Notes under the pieces: generated by a model
Databases searched by the model: none
The model's input: the letters and a program-made list of their open reading frames with translations, nothing else
Told to the model about the DNA's origin: nothing
Part shown: in pieces, positions 24,008 to 36,853 of the stretch
Numbering within the stretch: the stretch's first letter is position 1
Layout of the letters: each line of letters opens with the position of its first letter
Program-made: the position numbers and the translations under genes
Source: Amyelois transitella
Lineage: Eukaryota; Arthropoda; Insecta; Lepidoptera; Pyralidae
Assembly (NCBI RefSeq): GCF_032362555.1
Contig: NC_083525.1
Coordinates: 4,945,501-5,009,500 of the forward strand
Reading direction: 5' to 3'
Length of the DNA: 64,000 nucleotides

Positions 24008-27000
24008 TCATAAGGGTGGCCAGTACATAGTTGCTTCGTTGTGGGCGGACTCCGGGAGCCATTTAAGATACTCATCTAGCAGATCTGAAACAAAATAATG
24101 ATTATTGTCAGTCTTTACACTAGCTGTGCCCGCGACTTAACCGCGTGGAATCGTTATTTTGGGCATAATTGAAGGATAATTAATATGATCAATGGTCATG
24201 GTGTATGATTTATTATATGCCCTCATATAATAAATCATATTTGTTTTTCACATTTTCCATTATTACTTCGCTCCTAATAATTGCATATTGCCTAAAGCCT
24301 TCCTCGATAAATGTTCTATTGATAGTAGTAAGTATAGATTATTAAGACTGACATTGGCGATAAATGTCATGTGAACGAAAATGAGATGCTTACTTCTAAT
24401 AACATTCATACTACGAAGTATACAACCCACTGTGTACCCACTGAATTAAGATTTAAATGGGTACCAAGCATATCGCTTGCAAAATTTATAAGCACAGCCT
24501 TTACCATTACAATTAAAGCGGGAAGAGTAGCAACTAACATCTTAGATACACCAGCTTTTTCTTCCAAAAAAGCATAGTAGCAGCATTGTATCTTTTTGTA
24601 TAAGCTTCTACGCCGGCCGGGTAGAGAAGAAAAAGAAAACATAATGCGTGCCAGGTGCTTCTCTTCCTGTGCAGATTGTAAAAGTCAATCAAGGGAAAGA
24701 GAAATAAACTTGAGATACTTTTTTAGGCGATGGGCTAGCAGCCTGTCACTATTAGAATATCAATCCTGTGATTAAACTTTCAGTCTTTTCGAAACTGTTG
24801 GCTTTTTCTTCTCCGCATGGGAAAAAGACGTGATAATATCAATGTATGATAATGAAATCTACAACGTATGTTTCCATTTGTGTGATAATTAAGGAATAAA
24901 ATGAGTATAATATCAAAACATAATCTTCTGATATTTGGTACTTATACAAATGTCATAATGACAGAACCGAAGACGTAGGCAAAGGCTAGTCATAAGTCAT
25001 ACTTATAACATTTCGTAACCTTCATACATAATAATGTTAATATAAATTGTTATTACAGGTGCGCCATATTTTATTGCATATGTCAATATAACAAGTATTC
25101 TTTATTTATAACAACATTATATTGATTTTGCTCAGTTCATATTTTTCTCTCATGCATTCTTCCATGCACAAGTGTTACAAACATCATAACTGCTAACAAT
25201 ACATACATAAAATCACGCCTCTTGTCCAGAGGGGTAGGCAGTGACTACATCGCTCCAATTGCCACAATCCCTGCATACCTTTTTCAAAACGATGTTTGTA
25301 AATACAAATAATCGTGAAGTCGTAACAAACCAGATATAAGAAACGAAGCATGAAATAATTTTTTGATATAAACCAAAAATACAATTATGTCATTCGGGCT
25401 TTTTTAAATTGAATACTTACAACTAGGCTGATCTTCCCAAACTTTCTTCATCGCGTCTCTTGTCCCCGCTCGCTTCGCAATAAGAGCCTTGAGAAGTATC
25501 TCTGTCCTTGGCTGGAGTTTGGCCCAACTTTTCACCATAGTAGATGGAGGGGACATCAGCGAGCCGGAGTATTTACGAAGTTTGGGGAACACAGCGCCCT
25601 CTAGTAGGAAACGAGCGAACCATCTGTGGGAAAGGGTGAAATTTTTGTGAGTTATCACTCAATCATTGTTTGATAGATTTAGAAATACATACATAAATAT
25701 ATAGTCACTATTTTTATTTCTAACGGGGTAGGCAGAGCCAGGTCATTAAAAGACTATGTGGAAATGTTCAGCTGCATGGCTAAATGGTGGTTGCAGGTTG
25801 CTAGTTTGTTGTTGCCCATTGCCTACTAGAATAACCCAAGTTTATTAACAGCTGGCACACAATAAAATATACAAACTCTTGTAATACCTAGATAAATAAA
25901 GAACTAAATATATACGGGACAAATTACACTAATTGAGTTAACTTGAAAGTAAGTTCGAGACTTGTTTGTTACGAGATACGAACTCAACGATACTCTATTT
26001 TATACATACATACATATAGCCATCCCTTGCGGGGCAGAAAGAGCCAACAATTGATAAAAACAATTTAATAATAAATACTAATTTAGATAAACATCCAAAA
26101 CCCAGGGCAATCAGAGGAGTTTTCTCTTATTTACAAACCTGTACCGGTCGATTTTGTCAGGATAGTCGATTTCAACGGTAGGCAGTTCCCAGCCCGCCTT
26201 GCCGAAGGTGCCTTTGAAATGGCATTTGACTCTTCCAGAATTCTCGTCGTATCTAGGCTCAGGGTCTGTGAGTGGTTCCCCTGTTAAATTCAAATAGAAC
26301 GAATACATACATAAAAAGGTATATGAGCTGGTCCTTTTGGGACCTTTTGTTTTTTTGTCTCATAGGTGAGATAATATTAAAGTTACTTATGCATACTAAC
26401 TCAACGATACTTAGAGCATACATACATATAAGCACATCTATATTCCTTGCGGAGTAGACAAAGCCAACATTCTTGAAAATACTGATAGGTCACTTTCAGC
26501 TGCTTGGCTTAATGAGAGAATTGCGATTCAAATAGTGGCAGGTTGCTTGCCCATCAACTAAAAGAATAATCCCAAGTTTGCCTATCCCTTAGTCGCCTTT
26601 TACTACGCCCATGAGAAAGAGAAAGAGTGCATAGTTAACATTTATAACTGAAACCTGGGTCATCTTTCTGCCTTTACTCATTATCTTTATACTTTTGTTC
26701 AAGCCACATTCTTAAACTAGCGACAACTTCTTTAACTTTTATTTAGGTAAATAGAAAAAGAAGATATTTACCTAAATTACACAGATGTGGCACATAAACT
26801 GGCAACCATTCAGGCTCTACAGCGGTCACATTCCTCATGATCATCTTTCTGCTTTGCTCTGTGCCCGTCTCGTACAACTCCTGATAAACCACCCATTCAG
26901 GTATAGTCTTCCTGAGTATCGAAGATGAGTGCAGATGTACTGGTTCTTCTAAGTCGCCGCAGTGGTAGGCGTATTTGAATTTACGTTTGTCTTCGCCTGA

Positions 27001-30000
27001 AACAAATATACATATTTAATTATTTAACTAACTGTTGTCCGCGACTATGTTCTGTAACACATAAAAGCTGACCTCATTATTATTGTATAGTATTGCACTT
27101 AGTAGGGACGAGGTAAGAAATTTTTGCATACCAGTTTTAATTCGAACCAAGACTAATATATCTGAAAAAACTACTAATACATCTACTAGTAATATATCGA
27201 CTCCCTCACACTAAACGCAAACGGGTATATAGGTACTGATGAAATACCTACCCAGTAGATATGTATATAACTATCATATTGCATCATGATATAGTGTATT
27301 AATAAAGCCCTGCCGAAGCAGAGCCATCAAAAATACTCAAGACTCATTTGAGTGTTCCCCTCCACGGAAATCTTTAGTAAAAGGCGAAAGATTTATACGT
27401 TTTGAAGGGAAACCAGAGATATCAACACAAATCAGCGCAGTCGACCTCATTGAAAGCGAAAGACAAACCATAGCGCGAGTTAGCAATACCGGGTTTAAGA
27501 CAGCGCCATCTAGTGACAAGAGTTGCAAAAAATGACGCGAGGTATGCGAAACTAATGCTTTCATCTTTTGAGCAACGCGGGCTTCGCACCCGGAAGGGAA
27601 TAGTTTTAGCGATTTTACTCTAAACAAATAAGAAGAACCTAAGTACTATTGTTTCTTGTGTTTATAATTCCTATATGTTTGCTGTGTACATGAATTGGTA
27701 AATAAAAATAAATATTTAGCACACAAGTGCAATTCCGAACAATAACATAACAAAACAACACTGTAATGAAGACACTACCGCAACGAAATGAGGCTATACA
27801 GCAAAAATCAGATTTAGGTATATGTATCGGTAATAGGTTGAGAAGTTATTGAGATATTTACAATTTAAAAAACAATTCAAGCATTCGCGAGGTACCACTA
27901 AGTTCACGGTGAACGCCAAATTACCTTGTTTAACTTCCTCCAAGCCGATTTTCCTCCCGACCTGGTCTCCCAGCCCACTCAACACGAGCTGCCTCAGCAG
28001 CCTGGCCTGCGTGTCAGTGGGCGGCTGCATCTCGGGGTCTATGGTCGCGTCCACACCGGCCACGCTCAAGTTTATTTCCGAAGTTAACTGTTTACGAAGC
28101 TTGCGGATTTCTTTTATAGCCTGTGGAGATTTTCATTGATTTTGTAAAACAAATATTGCTAGATATTTTTCTAATTTAGTGCGACATGAGAACAGCCAGC
28201 GTATAAATTTGGCTTCTGGCCGCCGAATTCTTTCTATGGACTAGAATCCAGCGACAGCCTATTCGGGGAGTAAAAGAATCAGATAATAAATAAATGGATT
28301 TTGCTTATATATTCATTATGTAATACAGATGTCCTTAGTATGTTTTCCTTGTCGTAAATTAGCATTCAAACTAAATTGTTTATACTATGAACTACAGGTA
28401 TAATGTAATTTATTGTATTCTTGTTGCTTGAAAGAGGCGTGATTTTATTTAGGAATGTTTGTATCCATAGTGTTATTTTATTAAATAGAATACTCACCTT
28501 CTCTCTCACTCCGTATTTCGCACAAAACAATTCCTCTTCCCCTTTAACAAATGCGTATTCAGCCGCGCCAACCACTCTCAGCAAAACGCCAGGGTCGCCG
28601 AGCAGGAGAGTGTTGCCAGTCGCCGGCCAACTGTCACTATTGCCAGACATAACCTGAATGTGGAAAAATATAACCAAATATTTATAAGCACAAAATCTAT
28701 ATACTAGTATTTCGTACGCTCGTTTGAGTAGCAATAATAAAAAAGATAACTTGAATGACTTTTTGATTTTGTACGCTTGTCTAATAAGTGTGTCAAATGT
28801 GACAAATTCAGATAACTCATCTGCAACAACCTCGGCAGAACCCCGTCATTTTAGTTCAACCATTTATTTAACCAACTAAATATTTGTACATACATACATA
28901 CATACATACATATCATCACGTCTATATCCCTTACGGGGTAGACAGAGCCAACAGTCTTGAAAAGACTGAAAGGCCACGTTCAGCTATTTGGCTTAATGAT
29001 AGAATTGAGATTCAAATAGTGACAGGTTGCTAGCCTGTCGCCTAAAAAAGAATCCCTTGTTTGTAAGCCTATCCCTTAGTCGCCTTTTACGACATCCATG
29101 GGAAAGAGATGGAGTGGTCCTATTCTTTTTTTTTTTTTTATTGGTGCCGGGAACCACACGGCTATAAATATTTGTAAATTACATTAATACTTTTTCACTT
29201 ACCGTTAAAATTTGTAATGTTATTAATATATTGGAATTTTTATAAGCGGAAAAATACACTAAATATACACAAATGATCTTACCTCAGGCACAGTGAGAGC
29301 GGCTACCAGGGCAACAGTATAAGGCAGGAGATTCTGTTGATGACTTAGAGCTAACATCTTGCCGTACCGCGGTAGCAATGGAAACGCCGACACCGCTTTA
29401 CCGAGTGGAGTTACTTTTAATATCTGTAAGAATAGTTTAGTATATGTACTCTTATTGAAAAAACAAATACATAAGAAATAAAAGACAAAAGCGCTGCATT
29501 CTCTTTTTATCATAAAGAACCACTAAGTTTTCGGCTGTGTAGAAAAAACCCACTTGATTCGTACATACTTTATTACATATTGTGAAAAGAACTTGATGAA
29601 AAGTGTCGCTGTTCTTAAGTTATCTCTAACGGCAAATTAAATACCTATTCTACCTGGCCATAAACCACGAAAAATGTATAATCTAACTTCAATTAAAATA
29701 AAAAAAATTTCTTCAAATTTAACTCAAAAATATTACCTATTCATAAATACGAACATTGTCACAGTTAAAATAAAAGCAATAATAATCGCATTTTAAGGTT
29801 GATAAAATAACAAAATTATTAAAAATATATTAAAACGGTATGAAGTAACTGATGATCTGATACTTACATCTTCATCGTCTTTCCTCTTGTTCTTGTTTTC
29901 GTGCCTCTCCAAAATACCGAGTGTTTCTAGACGTTTCTCGGCCAGACGGAGTAATAATCTGTCCGGCGCCGTTGGAAACGGGAAGTTAACCACCTGGAGA

Positions 30001-33000
30001 TAACAAAAAAATATATAACTACAATACCTACATACAGGTTGAATCAACAATATACAATAAGAATATGAAAGGGAAAGTTGAAAGGCTTAGACGAATGCAA
30101 TTTAGACCGTAATTTGAGTGAGGCTAACTCAATCTTTGTGATCTGTCCCGTATATATTTATTTATTTATTTAATCAAATTTTAAAAACGTTCCCTTCTGT
30201 TATTTAAAATGGAAGCAAGCCTCTAGGGGGTAAAAGTGTTAAGTGATTTGTACATATTCCTTGCAATCATGTTCGAACACGGCACTGCTATACAATCTAT
30301 ACTTCATCACTTCCAAATATACAAGGCGAGAATTAACGAAAAAGTTTGAAGGGGAAGATAAAAAAGAGTCCTTGGTACATGGCCAAAGTAGGATTTGAAC
30401 CACGCATTACTTATACAGACTGTATGTTATGCTATGTTCTGTAAAACAATATTAACTCTAATCCATTGCAATAAGCCTCACCTTATCTATTCCCATACAC
30501 TTCATCATGAGCACTAGGTCATCCACCGGTCGCCTGCACAGATCCGGGGGGTGATGCGGCGGGCAGTCGTGTTGGAACACGGCGCTGCTGTACAGTCGAT
30601 ACGCGTGGCCGGCCCCGACTCTGCCCGCCCTGCCGGAACGTTGTTCGGCGCTCGCTTGAGAGGTCCATACTACACGCCATGCGCTTGCGCCGGTCACGTG
30701 GTCGTATACACTGAAATTGATACGAATAATCAACATTTTTATAACGTGTGTACACCTAATGGTATCTGATATGGCATTATGGCTGCCATCATGTGATGAC
30801 AGCCGGGACCGAAGGCAATTTTTTTTTATAATTTTTGATTTCAATGTAATATTTACCTATTGCATATTTATCTTTGACACGGTAAAAAGACCCTTAGAGA
30901 TTGTAATAATAAAAGACTCACCTTACTATCAAACACCATTTTTCCATAGAGAGGGTACCATTTCTAAGGCATTTACATATCGAGCGATCTCTCGATCTCA
31001 GTCTCACATTCCCAAATTTATTATGAAACGACGCACTGCCAATTCTGCTTATACACAAGTCTCGAAGATACCTAAGGTACTGAATACTCACCGCATTTTC
31101 TTCTTCCCGCAATCGACGACATACTTGATATGCGGTATAGTGAGAGAAGTCTCGGCGACGTCAGTACTGACCACGCAGAGTCTCGCGCCGGTCGGCGGAG
31201 AGTCGAACACGCGCGATTGCTTGCTCGAACTCAGCATAGAGTACAATGGCAGCACCCACAAGGGCTGACGGCACGATTTAATTACTGGTGCTAGAGTGTC
31301 TTCTTCGGCATCTGTAAGAAAAAAATTACTATATTGATTCATGTATAAAGAATAATTTTAAATGATCTTTATGTATCTTTAAATTGTAGTCGATGTAGCG
31401 GGAGCGATAGTTTGACTCGACCGCCACCAAAGGGAAGATCTTCCGCCAGGATAAGTGTTATGCCTGGGGAACCGCGGCTCCGACGATGGTAGGAATAAGG
31501 CCTAATGTCGTTTGGCAGTATGGAAGCAAGGTAAATATACCTACGTGTCTATTGTAACGGACCTATTACGCAACTAAATTCATTCAATAGATGATTAATA
31601 TAAATAGATCCGTATAGTAGTTAATGCATGCGGGTTTGCCTTACAATAGGAAATCCAACAATTTTTTTTTTATTATTTTCAACATACCAGAATCACTGAG
31701 ATGGCCTTCACTATCTTCATCGTCTACCAAATCGGCCTGTCCGTCGTCATCGGGCATATCATAATCGTCCAAGTTTATTTTGGGCAAAGATTTAGATTTC
31801 AACTTCGCTTTTCTGCGCGCTTTCCTCATACGTTTCATTTCTCTTTCAACCTGAAATAAATATTGAAAACAGTGAATTCATGTTATAACAGTATGTTGTT
31901 ATGATTGTATAAGACAATACTATATCTACTTTGATAATTATAGACACGGGAATAGTAAAGGCTAGGCTTACGATGGTTTGGTCATGCATATGAAGAAACA
32001 GATTAAAGCAGATGGTTAAAACAAAGAATATATAAACATGGAAATAAATTAGAGCGTTGGAGAGGGAAGGTCTGCCTTAGACAAATTGAGCATGATTAAA
32101 TCGGACACGAATTGTGAATGGTCAAGAGTACTCAAAAACTAATAGATTACATGAACATATTAATTTGGATGAAGCGAAAGAAGTATGCAGAAATCATTAA
32201 AATTGGAAAGATGTAGTCTCTGCCTATCTCTCTGTAAAGAGGGTGTATTTTGTGCTGTTTTACTCTTATGGAGCAATAAAGAGTTTTATCTATCTATCTA
32301 TAAAAGACAAAATGCTTTTATTTTTTAATGTATTGGAAAAACTTAAAAATGTAATTCAATGAATTCGGCGCATTCGCATCTTTTTATCGTATCTTGATCA
32401 AATTAAGGACGTCCTGACAAAGGGTCAGGTCAAGAGTACCCGAAACCGCCGAGCTTGCATGAAGAGAGTTATGAATGTGCATGAAGCGAAGGAAGTATGC
32501 AGAGATCGTGGCAAATCGAAAGATGTAGTCTCTGCCTAACCCTCCGGGAAAAAGGGGTGATTTTATGTATGTAGGTATTTATGTATAATGGTACCTCATC
32601 ATCATCAGACTCAATATCCTCAGGTTCCGAATCCAATGCAGGGTCCACTTCAACCGCTTTACTCTTTGTGATAAGTTTCGAGTAATCTACATCTTTGCGG
32701 TAAGGAAACGAGGCGCGCAGTTTACGCACCAAGTAATGAACCTGAAAATTATCAAATAATTAAATCTTTTTTGTCTTTAGCAATGGTATTTTGTGCAAAT
32801 TGTATTTAATAAAATCTTTAATGTATAGTTAAATTTACCTTTCCCTTACACACAAAAAGAGATGATTTATTTTTTCCGAGAATCTTACTAAGTATGTAAG
32901 GTGTCATTGTATAAGTATCCCGAAAATTATTAATTCAAGTCACCATCAATTATTTTATTGTAGGCAAGTTTTAGAATCTCTAGAACGATAAGAGTATGAT

Positions 33001-36000
33001 ACCAGCGACAATTGTATAATACTAGACCTCAAAACATAGTCTAGTACTATAACTAGTCTTTCAAGCTTTACTACATTACCTCTTGTTGTCCCGTAACGAA
33101 GATAAGAATTCCACCTTCGGGCAACCTTGTGTGTATTTTGACAGTCTTCGTATATGCCTCCTTCAAATAATCACTGTTTGTGTGTTTGTTGAAGTGCACG
33201 GTGACCGGAAATTGTCTGGAGTCTATCTGTTAATAATATGTATTTAAATTAACATCTAAAAAAAGAGTGTTCAAAATGCGATCAAAATATGAAACATATT
33301 TTGACGAAGCATATTGCGTATATTTTTTGCATGCAAAATTGATTAAACATTTTGTGAATAACCTTTAAGTTATCGTTTTGACAAAGCATATTACTGGGGA
33401 ACTTCTGTTTCTTGCTAATCACAGCGCATTCCCATTTTTCGGCTTCAAAGCCTTAAGTTGGCTGAAGACAGAACGTAACTGATCTTTCTCATCATAACTT
33501 AAAAAATAACAATAAGATTAACAACATAATATAGTAACAGATACTTACTTTCACTACTGGTGGTGGTTCTTTAAACAATCTCGTATTTTCCGTGAAATCT
33601 TGCAACCTCAATGTCGCCGACATAATAATAAGCCTGAGAGGGTTCCCTCTCTTTCTCCTAAGAGGTACTATTCTAGACAACAGGCCAAGTAAAATATCCG
33701 TATACACGCTCCGTTCGTGAGCTTCGTCTATGATCACGACTGAATACTTGCTAAGTAGAAAGTCTGATTGAATCTCTTTGAGCAGGACACCTGAAAAGTA
33801 AAGTTATTATTTTCTCAAATATCTAGTTTCAGGGTTAAAGAGACCCGATCCCAAATAATTGGACGAGGCACAGAGTTGCAGATTGAATTTAGTTGAATTT
33901 GCAGCTCTTTATTGAATTAGCGATCCGGCCCGACTTTGCACGATGCCCCTTGATCGTGATAAGTGCAAAGATGTAGTACGCATTGACAACATTTTTGCAC
34001 TTATCATGATCCCTGAATTTTGCTTCGTCCACATTCATTACTCTATTCATACGAATTTAAATTGTAAAGGGTTGAGTAAAAAGACAGTCTTGAAAACTTG
34101 AAAACAACGAGCCAATCAATACATCGTCGCCCCACATGGCGACCCTGCCGACAGATAACTAAGACTATTCCTACACTATTGTGAATATAATAGTAAAAAC
34201 TGACCATCAGTCATAAACTTGATCTTGGTGTCCTTAGTGGCGTTCCCCTCGAACCTCATGAGGTACGACACCTCCCTGCTGGTCAGGCCCAGTTCGTGGC
34301 CCACCCTGGCCGCCATGGCCACCGTGGCCACACGCCGGGGTTCCGTCACCGCTATCATTCTCTGCTCGGCGTAGCCAGCCTCATATAGAAATTGGGGGAT
34401 TTGCGTCGTTTTTCCGCTACCTGAAAAACACATTTTTTATCATATGTGTGGCCAACATTGGCGTCAGATTATCAATTTTAATAGGTGTAAAGTTATTAAT
34501 AAGATTGCAAATGGAAACAAGCAAAGATGAAAAAAGGAGAATGATAATATTTCGATTTAATTTCGAAAAAAAATTCAACTAGTCAAATGGCTATAATTGT
34601 CAAATATGAAATATCAGGTAACAAATCAATATTTGGGTCAATATTGATTAGAAAACCAATAATTTTTAAAGGCGTATATAAGGCAGTTTTTTTTCATCAG
34701 CTTGTAACTTTACAATGAGATAGAGACAAGCATTCAATTATATGGCCCTCTTTAACTATAGGATATGTTAATTACACAAAAGCATTTCTCAAATGATTTG
34801 ATTTTATGATACTAAAAGTCAACCAAATACATTATCAAAAAGAATGTGTTTTCATAACTTACCAGTTTCTCCAGCTACAAGCAGGAATTCATTTTCATTG
34901 ACCAACTCCATTATTTTCTGCTCTTCCCCCAAAATAGGCAATTTCAACCTTGCTACCTGCACTTTTGGGTCTCTTTTCACTTCTATGTGAACTGTTGCAT
35001 GTTCAAGTAAAGGCTTTTTCTTTTCTACCTTCACATCGTTGTCCAGATTCGCTACTACTTCCTTCTCTTTTTCTTGGGATACTTCTAACTCTTTCTTTTT
35101 ACAAATTTCTGTTTCAGCAATTTTACTATCATCATCTACTTCAACACTGTCATTTACAGAATCTTTATTCCCGTTTTGTATGATTTCTGGTTCATCATCA
35201 GAGTCTGAACTCAGATCTTCACTAGAAGACTCCTGGAGGCCCACTACATTTGGGTCATATTTGCCCTTTTTAATTTTTCCTGCATTATCCATTTTCAATA
35301 GTCTTAGTCGTTTCTTGGCTCCTGGAAATTAAGGTTTTTATAGTCTTTAAAATGACTACTTATAATAGCCCTGTAACTAATTTCATGTTATGTAATTAAA
35401 TGCTGTTTTCCAAATTCTGAGCTAAAAGCCTTCAAATAAGGTGCTTCATTGTTGTGAGAATTTTCTTATACTATATATTAAGAAATTTAAACTTATACCG
35501 TATATTATATCTCACATATATATTGTGTTGAAATGACACCAATACATCACAAGGGTAGACTTACTGGACACATGGACCACCTGTCTGTTCCTCACATAAT
35601 ATTAAGCTTAGTAAAGAAATGGATGAGACTTGACTGTATATATATATATATAAATATATAAGGGACAAATTACACAGATTGAGTTAGCCTCCAAGTAAGT
35701 TTGAGACTTGTGTTACTCAACTCAACAACAAAACATCCAAGCCCCATGACAATCAGAAAAAGTCATTTTCTCATCATGCCCTGGCCGGGATTTGAACCCA
35801 GAACCAAACTTCAGACAGACAGTGTCGCAGACAAGTGTACTGCCGCTGCGCCACAGAGACTGTCAAAATATATGTATGTACAATGGAATATTACCAGCAA
35901 TGCTGCTAAACTTCTTATTTTCTGCTGGCTCGTGAGTTTCTATATTAGTTTCCAAGTTGTACTCGTTTAACTTCCTCAAACCTATAGTCTGAACGGCTGA

Positions 36001-36853
36001 TATGGCAGTCAGCTGTTGCACTTCAGCAGGCGAAGCTTGTACTTGTGACAGTGATTCTAGTAGTGCTGATCTCTGGAATTTTATAAGTTTGTAGTAAGAG
36101 TATATAATACAAACACATCTTACAGGACATGTTTAATGTATTTTTTTTTTAAATTCTAGCTTTAATGACAAATTAATAAGAATCCGCAAAAAAAGGTAAT
36201 TTGATCAATACTTATGTGGCTTGTTTAACATATAGAGGATAATCATCTACAAGCTTTGTTGTTGTGTTCTTTTGGATTTTTTATGCCTTTGAGACATGAG
36301 GCCCCTAACATCTCTGGCCACTTACATTTTCTTTCTTTTTCTTCTTGTCAACAATTTTTTCCAACCGTTTTCTCTGAGCTTTCGAGAGAAATCTGGTCTT
36401 TTCTTTCTTGTCTGATATAACTTTAGTTTGTCTTTTCTTTGATGGTAAGACCAGAAGGTTACTAGTGTCAGATGCTCCATACTCATTTGTAGAGAATTCC
36501 ACTTGAATCTGTAAGAAATAATAACGAAAAGTATGACATTAAAAAAATTTTATTTGCTCCTATTGTAAAGAAGATAAAAAAAATTAAGTAAAAACACTTT
36601 CGCCTATTGCCTCAAATGTTTGAAGAATGGAGTTAAAGACAAGCTTTGTTGGAGATTATTTTTTTTTATAGATATTCCTTCAAAATATCATAGAGAAAAT
36701 TAAGTACCTTGACTGTGCCAGTACTGACCCTCTATGAAATGTGTATTTAAAATATAAAAGCAGCAGATTTTTTCTTACCTCATTGGTTTCGGTGTTATCA
36801 ATATTTGTTTTCACGACCTGCCTTGCCTTCGCATTATGTCGAGACTTCCCCAT
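24008..36853 (-). CDS. DHX37: ATP-dependent RNA helicase DHX37 (kurz, yeast Dhr1 family)
   Basis: DEAH-box helicase of the nucleolar small-subunit processome; the yeast homologue releases U3 snoRNA from pre-18S rRNA. Nineteen exons: 36853-36779, 36508-36326, 36072-35895, 35321-34863, 34420-34205, 33790-33549, 33226-33080, 32741-32595, 31850-31688, 31311-31092, 30710-30482, 29993-29868, 29423-29283, 28653-28498, 28120-27925, 26996-26772, 26280-26139, 25623-25421, 24084-24008. The total is 3525 nt, or 1174 aa, close to human DHX37. Residues 50-100 are lysine-rich and residues 165-225 acidic. Motif I GETGSGKT is at 296-303 (split by an intron), DEAH at 392-395, SAT at 428-430 and [10 protein letters not shown] at 700-709. 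An acidic, lysine-rich insert (about 515-605) interrupts the second RecA domain. The winged-helix/HA2 region begins near VDDLV and VVNFPFPT. The tail has [18 protein letters not shown] and ends ...EATMYWPPL, typical of DHX37. It is divergent from the neighbouring plus-strand gene. Confidence 0.97.
24648..24850 (+). repeat. Family 1 repeat, degenerate
   Basis: Plus-sense copy in the last intron of DHX37, recognisable by GGCGATGGGCTAGCAGCCTG, CAGTCTTTTCGAAACTGTTGGC and AAAGACGTGATAATAT. Confidence 0.65.
25197..25290 (-). repeat. RTE-like LINE 3' end, family 2
   Basis: Minus-sense copy of the segment that at 32408-32580 encodes a LINE C-terminus. It contains ACATAAAATCACGCCTC, AGGGGTAGGCAGTGACTACATC and CCTGCATAC. 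It lies in the last DHX37 intron. Confidence 0.7.
25893..26128 (-). repeat. tRNA-headed SINE body split by a family 1 fragment
   Basis: The body matches the SINE at 60932-61170: ATATACGGGACAAATTACAC, TTCGAGACTTG, AACTCAACGATACT, then AAACATCCAAAACCCAGGGCAATCAGA. A family 1 tail fragment (26008-26075) breaks it. The copy ends about 10 bp from the exon 17 donor of DHX37. Confidence 0.75.
26417..26626 (-). repeat. Family 1 repeat
   Basis: Contains ACATACATATAAGCACATCT, CCTTGCGGAGTAGACAAAGCC, AATAGTGGCAGGTTGCTTGCC and CCTTAGTCGCCTTTTACTACG. It lies in intron 16 of DHX37. Confidence 0.75.
28887..29162 (-). repeat. Family 1 repeat, cleanest full-length copy
   Basis: Uninterrupted from a CATA microsatellite (28887-28912, the sense-strand tail) through CACGTCTATATCCCTTACGG, AAGACTGAAAGGCCACG, CCATGGGAAAGAGATGGAG and a T run to GTGCCGGGAACCACACGGC. 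It lies in intron 13 of DHX37 and is a good reference copy for the family. Confidence 0.9.
31950..32250 (+). pseudogene. RTE-like LINE reverse-transcriptase C-terminus, degenerate
   Basis: Encodes [12 protein letters not shown] followed by stops; the pattern L-R-W-F/Y-G-H is typical of the C-terminal tail of non-LTR reverse transcriptases. Downstream it keeps GAAGTATGCAGAAATC and GATGTAGTCTCTGCCTA, matching the element at 32408-32580. It lies in an intron of DHX37 (exon 8 to 9), antisense to the gene. Confidence 0.65.
32260..32303 (+). repeat. LINE-type 3' tail with CTAT microsatellite
   Basis: TTTTACTCTTATGGAGCAATAAAG followed by TTTTATCTATCTATCTAT: an AATAAA-bearing retroposon end with a short tandem tail. 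Confidence 0.5.
32408..32580 (+). pseudogene. RTE-like LINE 3' end with intact C-terminal coding tail
   Basis: 32408-32539 reads 43 codons without interruption, then TAA. The peptide runs from [15 protein letters not shown] through [22 protein letters not shown]. It is followed by CCTCCGGGAAAAAGGGGTGATTTTATGTATGT, the element's 3' end. The Cys/Arg-rich 'CRDR..W/S K..V.SA' tail resembles RTE-clade ends known in Lepidoptera. It lies in the DHX37 intron between exons 8 and 9, 15 bp before exon 8 on the plus strand. Confidence 0.7.
35635..35872 (-). repeat. tRNA-headed SINE
   Basis: Minus-sense copy with the B box (GGTTCAAATCC on the minus strand) and the head GTCTCTGTGGCGCAGCGGCAG. The body is TTGGATGTTTTGTTG, TCAAACTTACTTGG and TTTGTCCCTTATATATTTA. 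It ends in a TA microsatellite (35637-35660). It lies in intron 3 of DHX37. Confidence 0.8.

Noticed and set aside
24406-24642. 78-codon hydrophobic open frame in the last DHX37 intron
   Set aside because: No recognised domain, no supported splice partner, and it adjoins a degenerate repeat; an old insertion or chance frame is likelier than a nested gene.
28887-28912. Short tandem CATA repeats resembling an array
   Set aside because: This is the microsatellite tail of a retroposon; no spacers or array structure as in CRISPR, which is not expected in an animal genome.
30717-31268. 183-codon plus-strand open frame
   Set aside because: It runs antisense over DHX37 exons 10 and 11, whose minus-strand frame and splice borders are clear; the plus-strand product has no recognisable motif.
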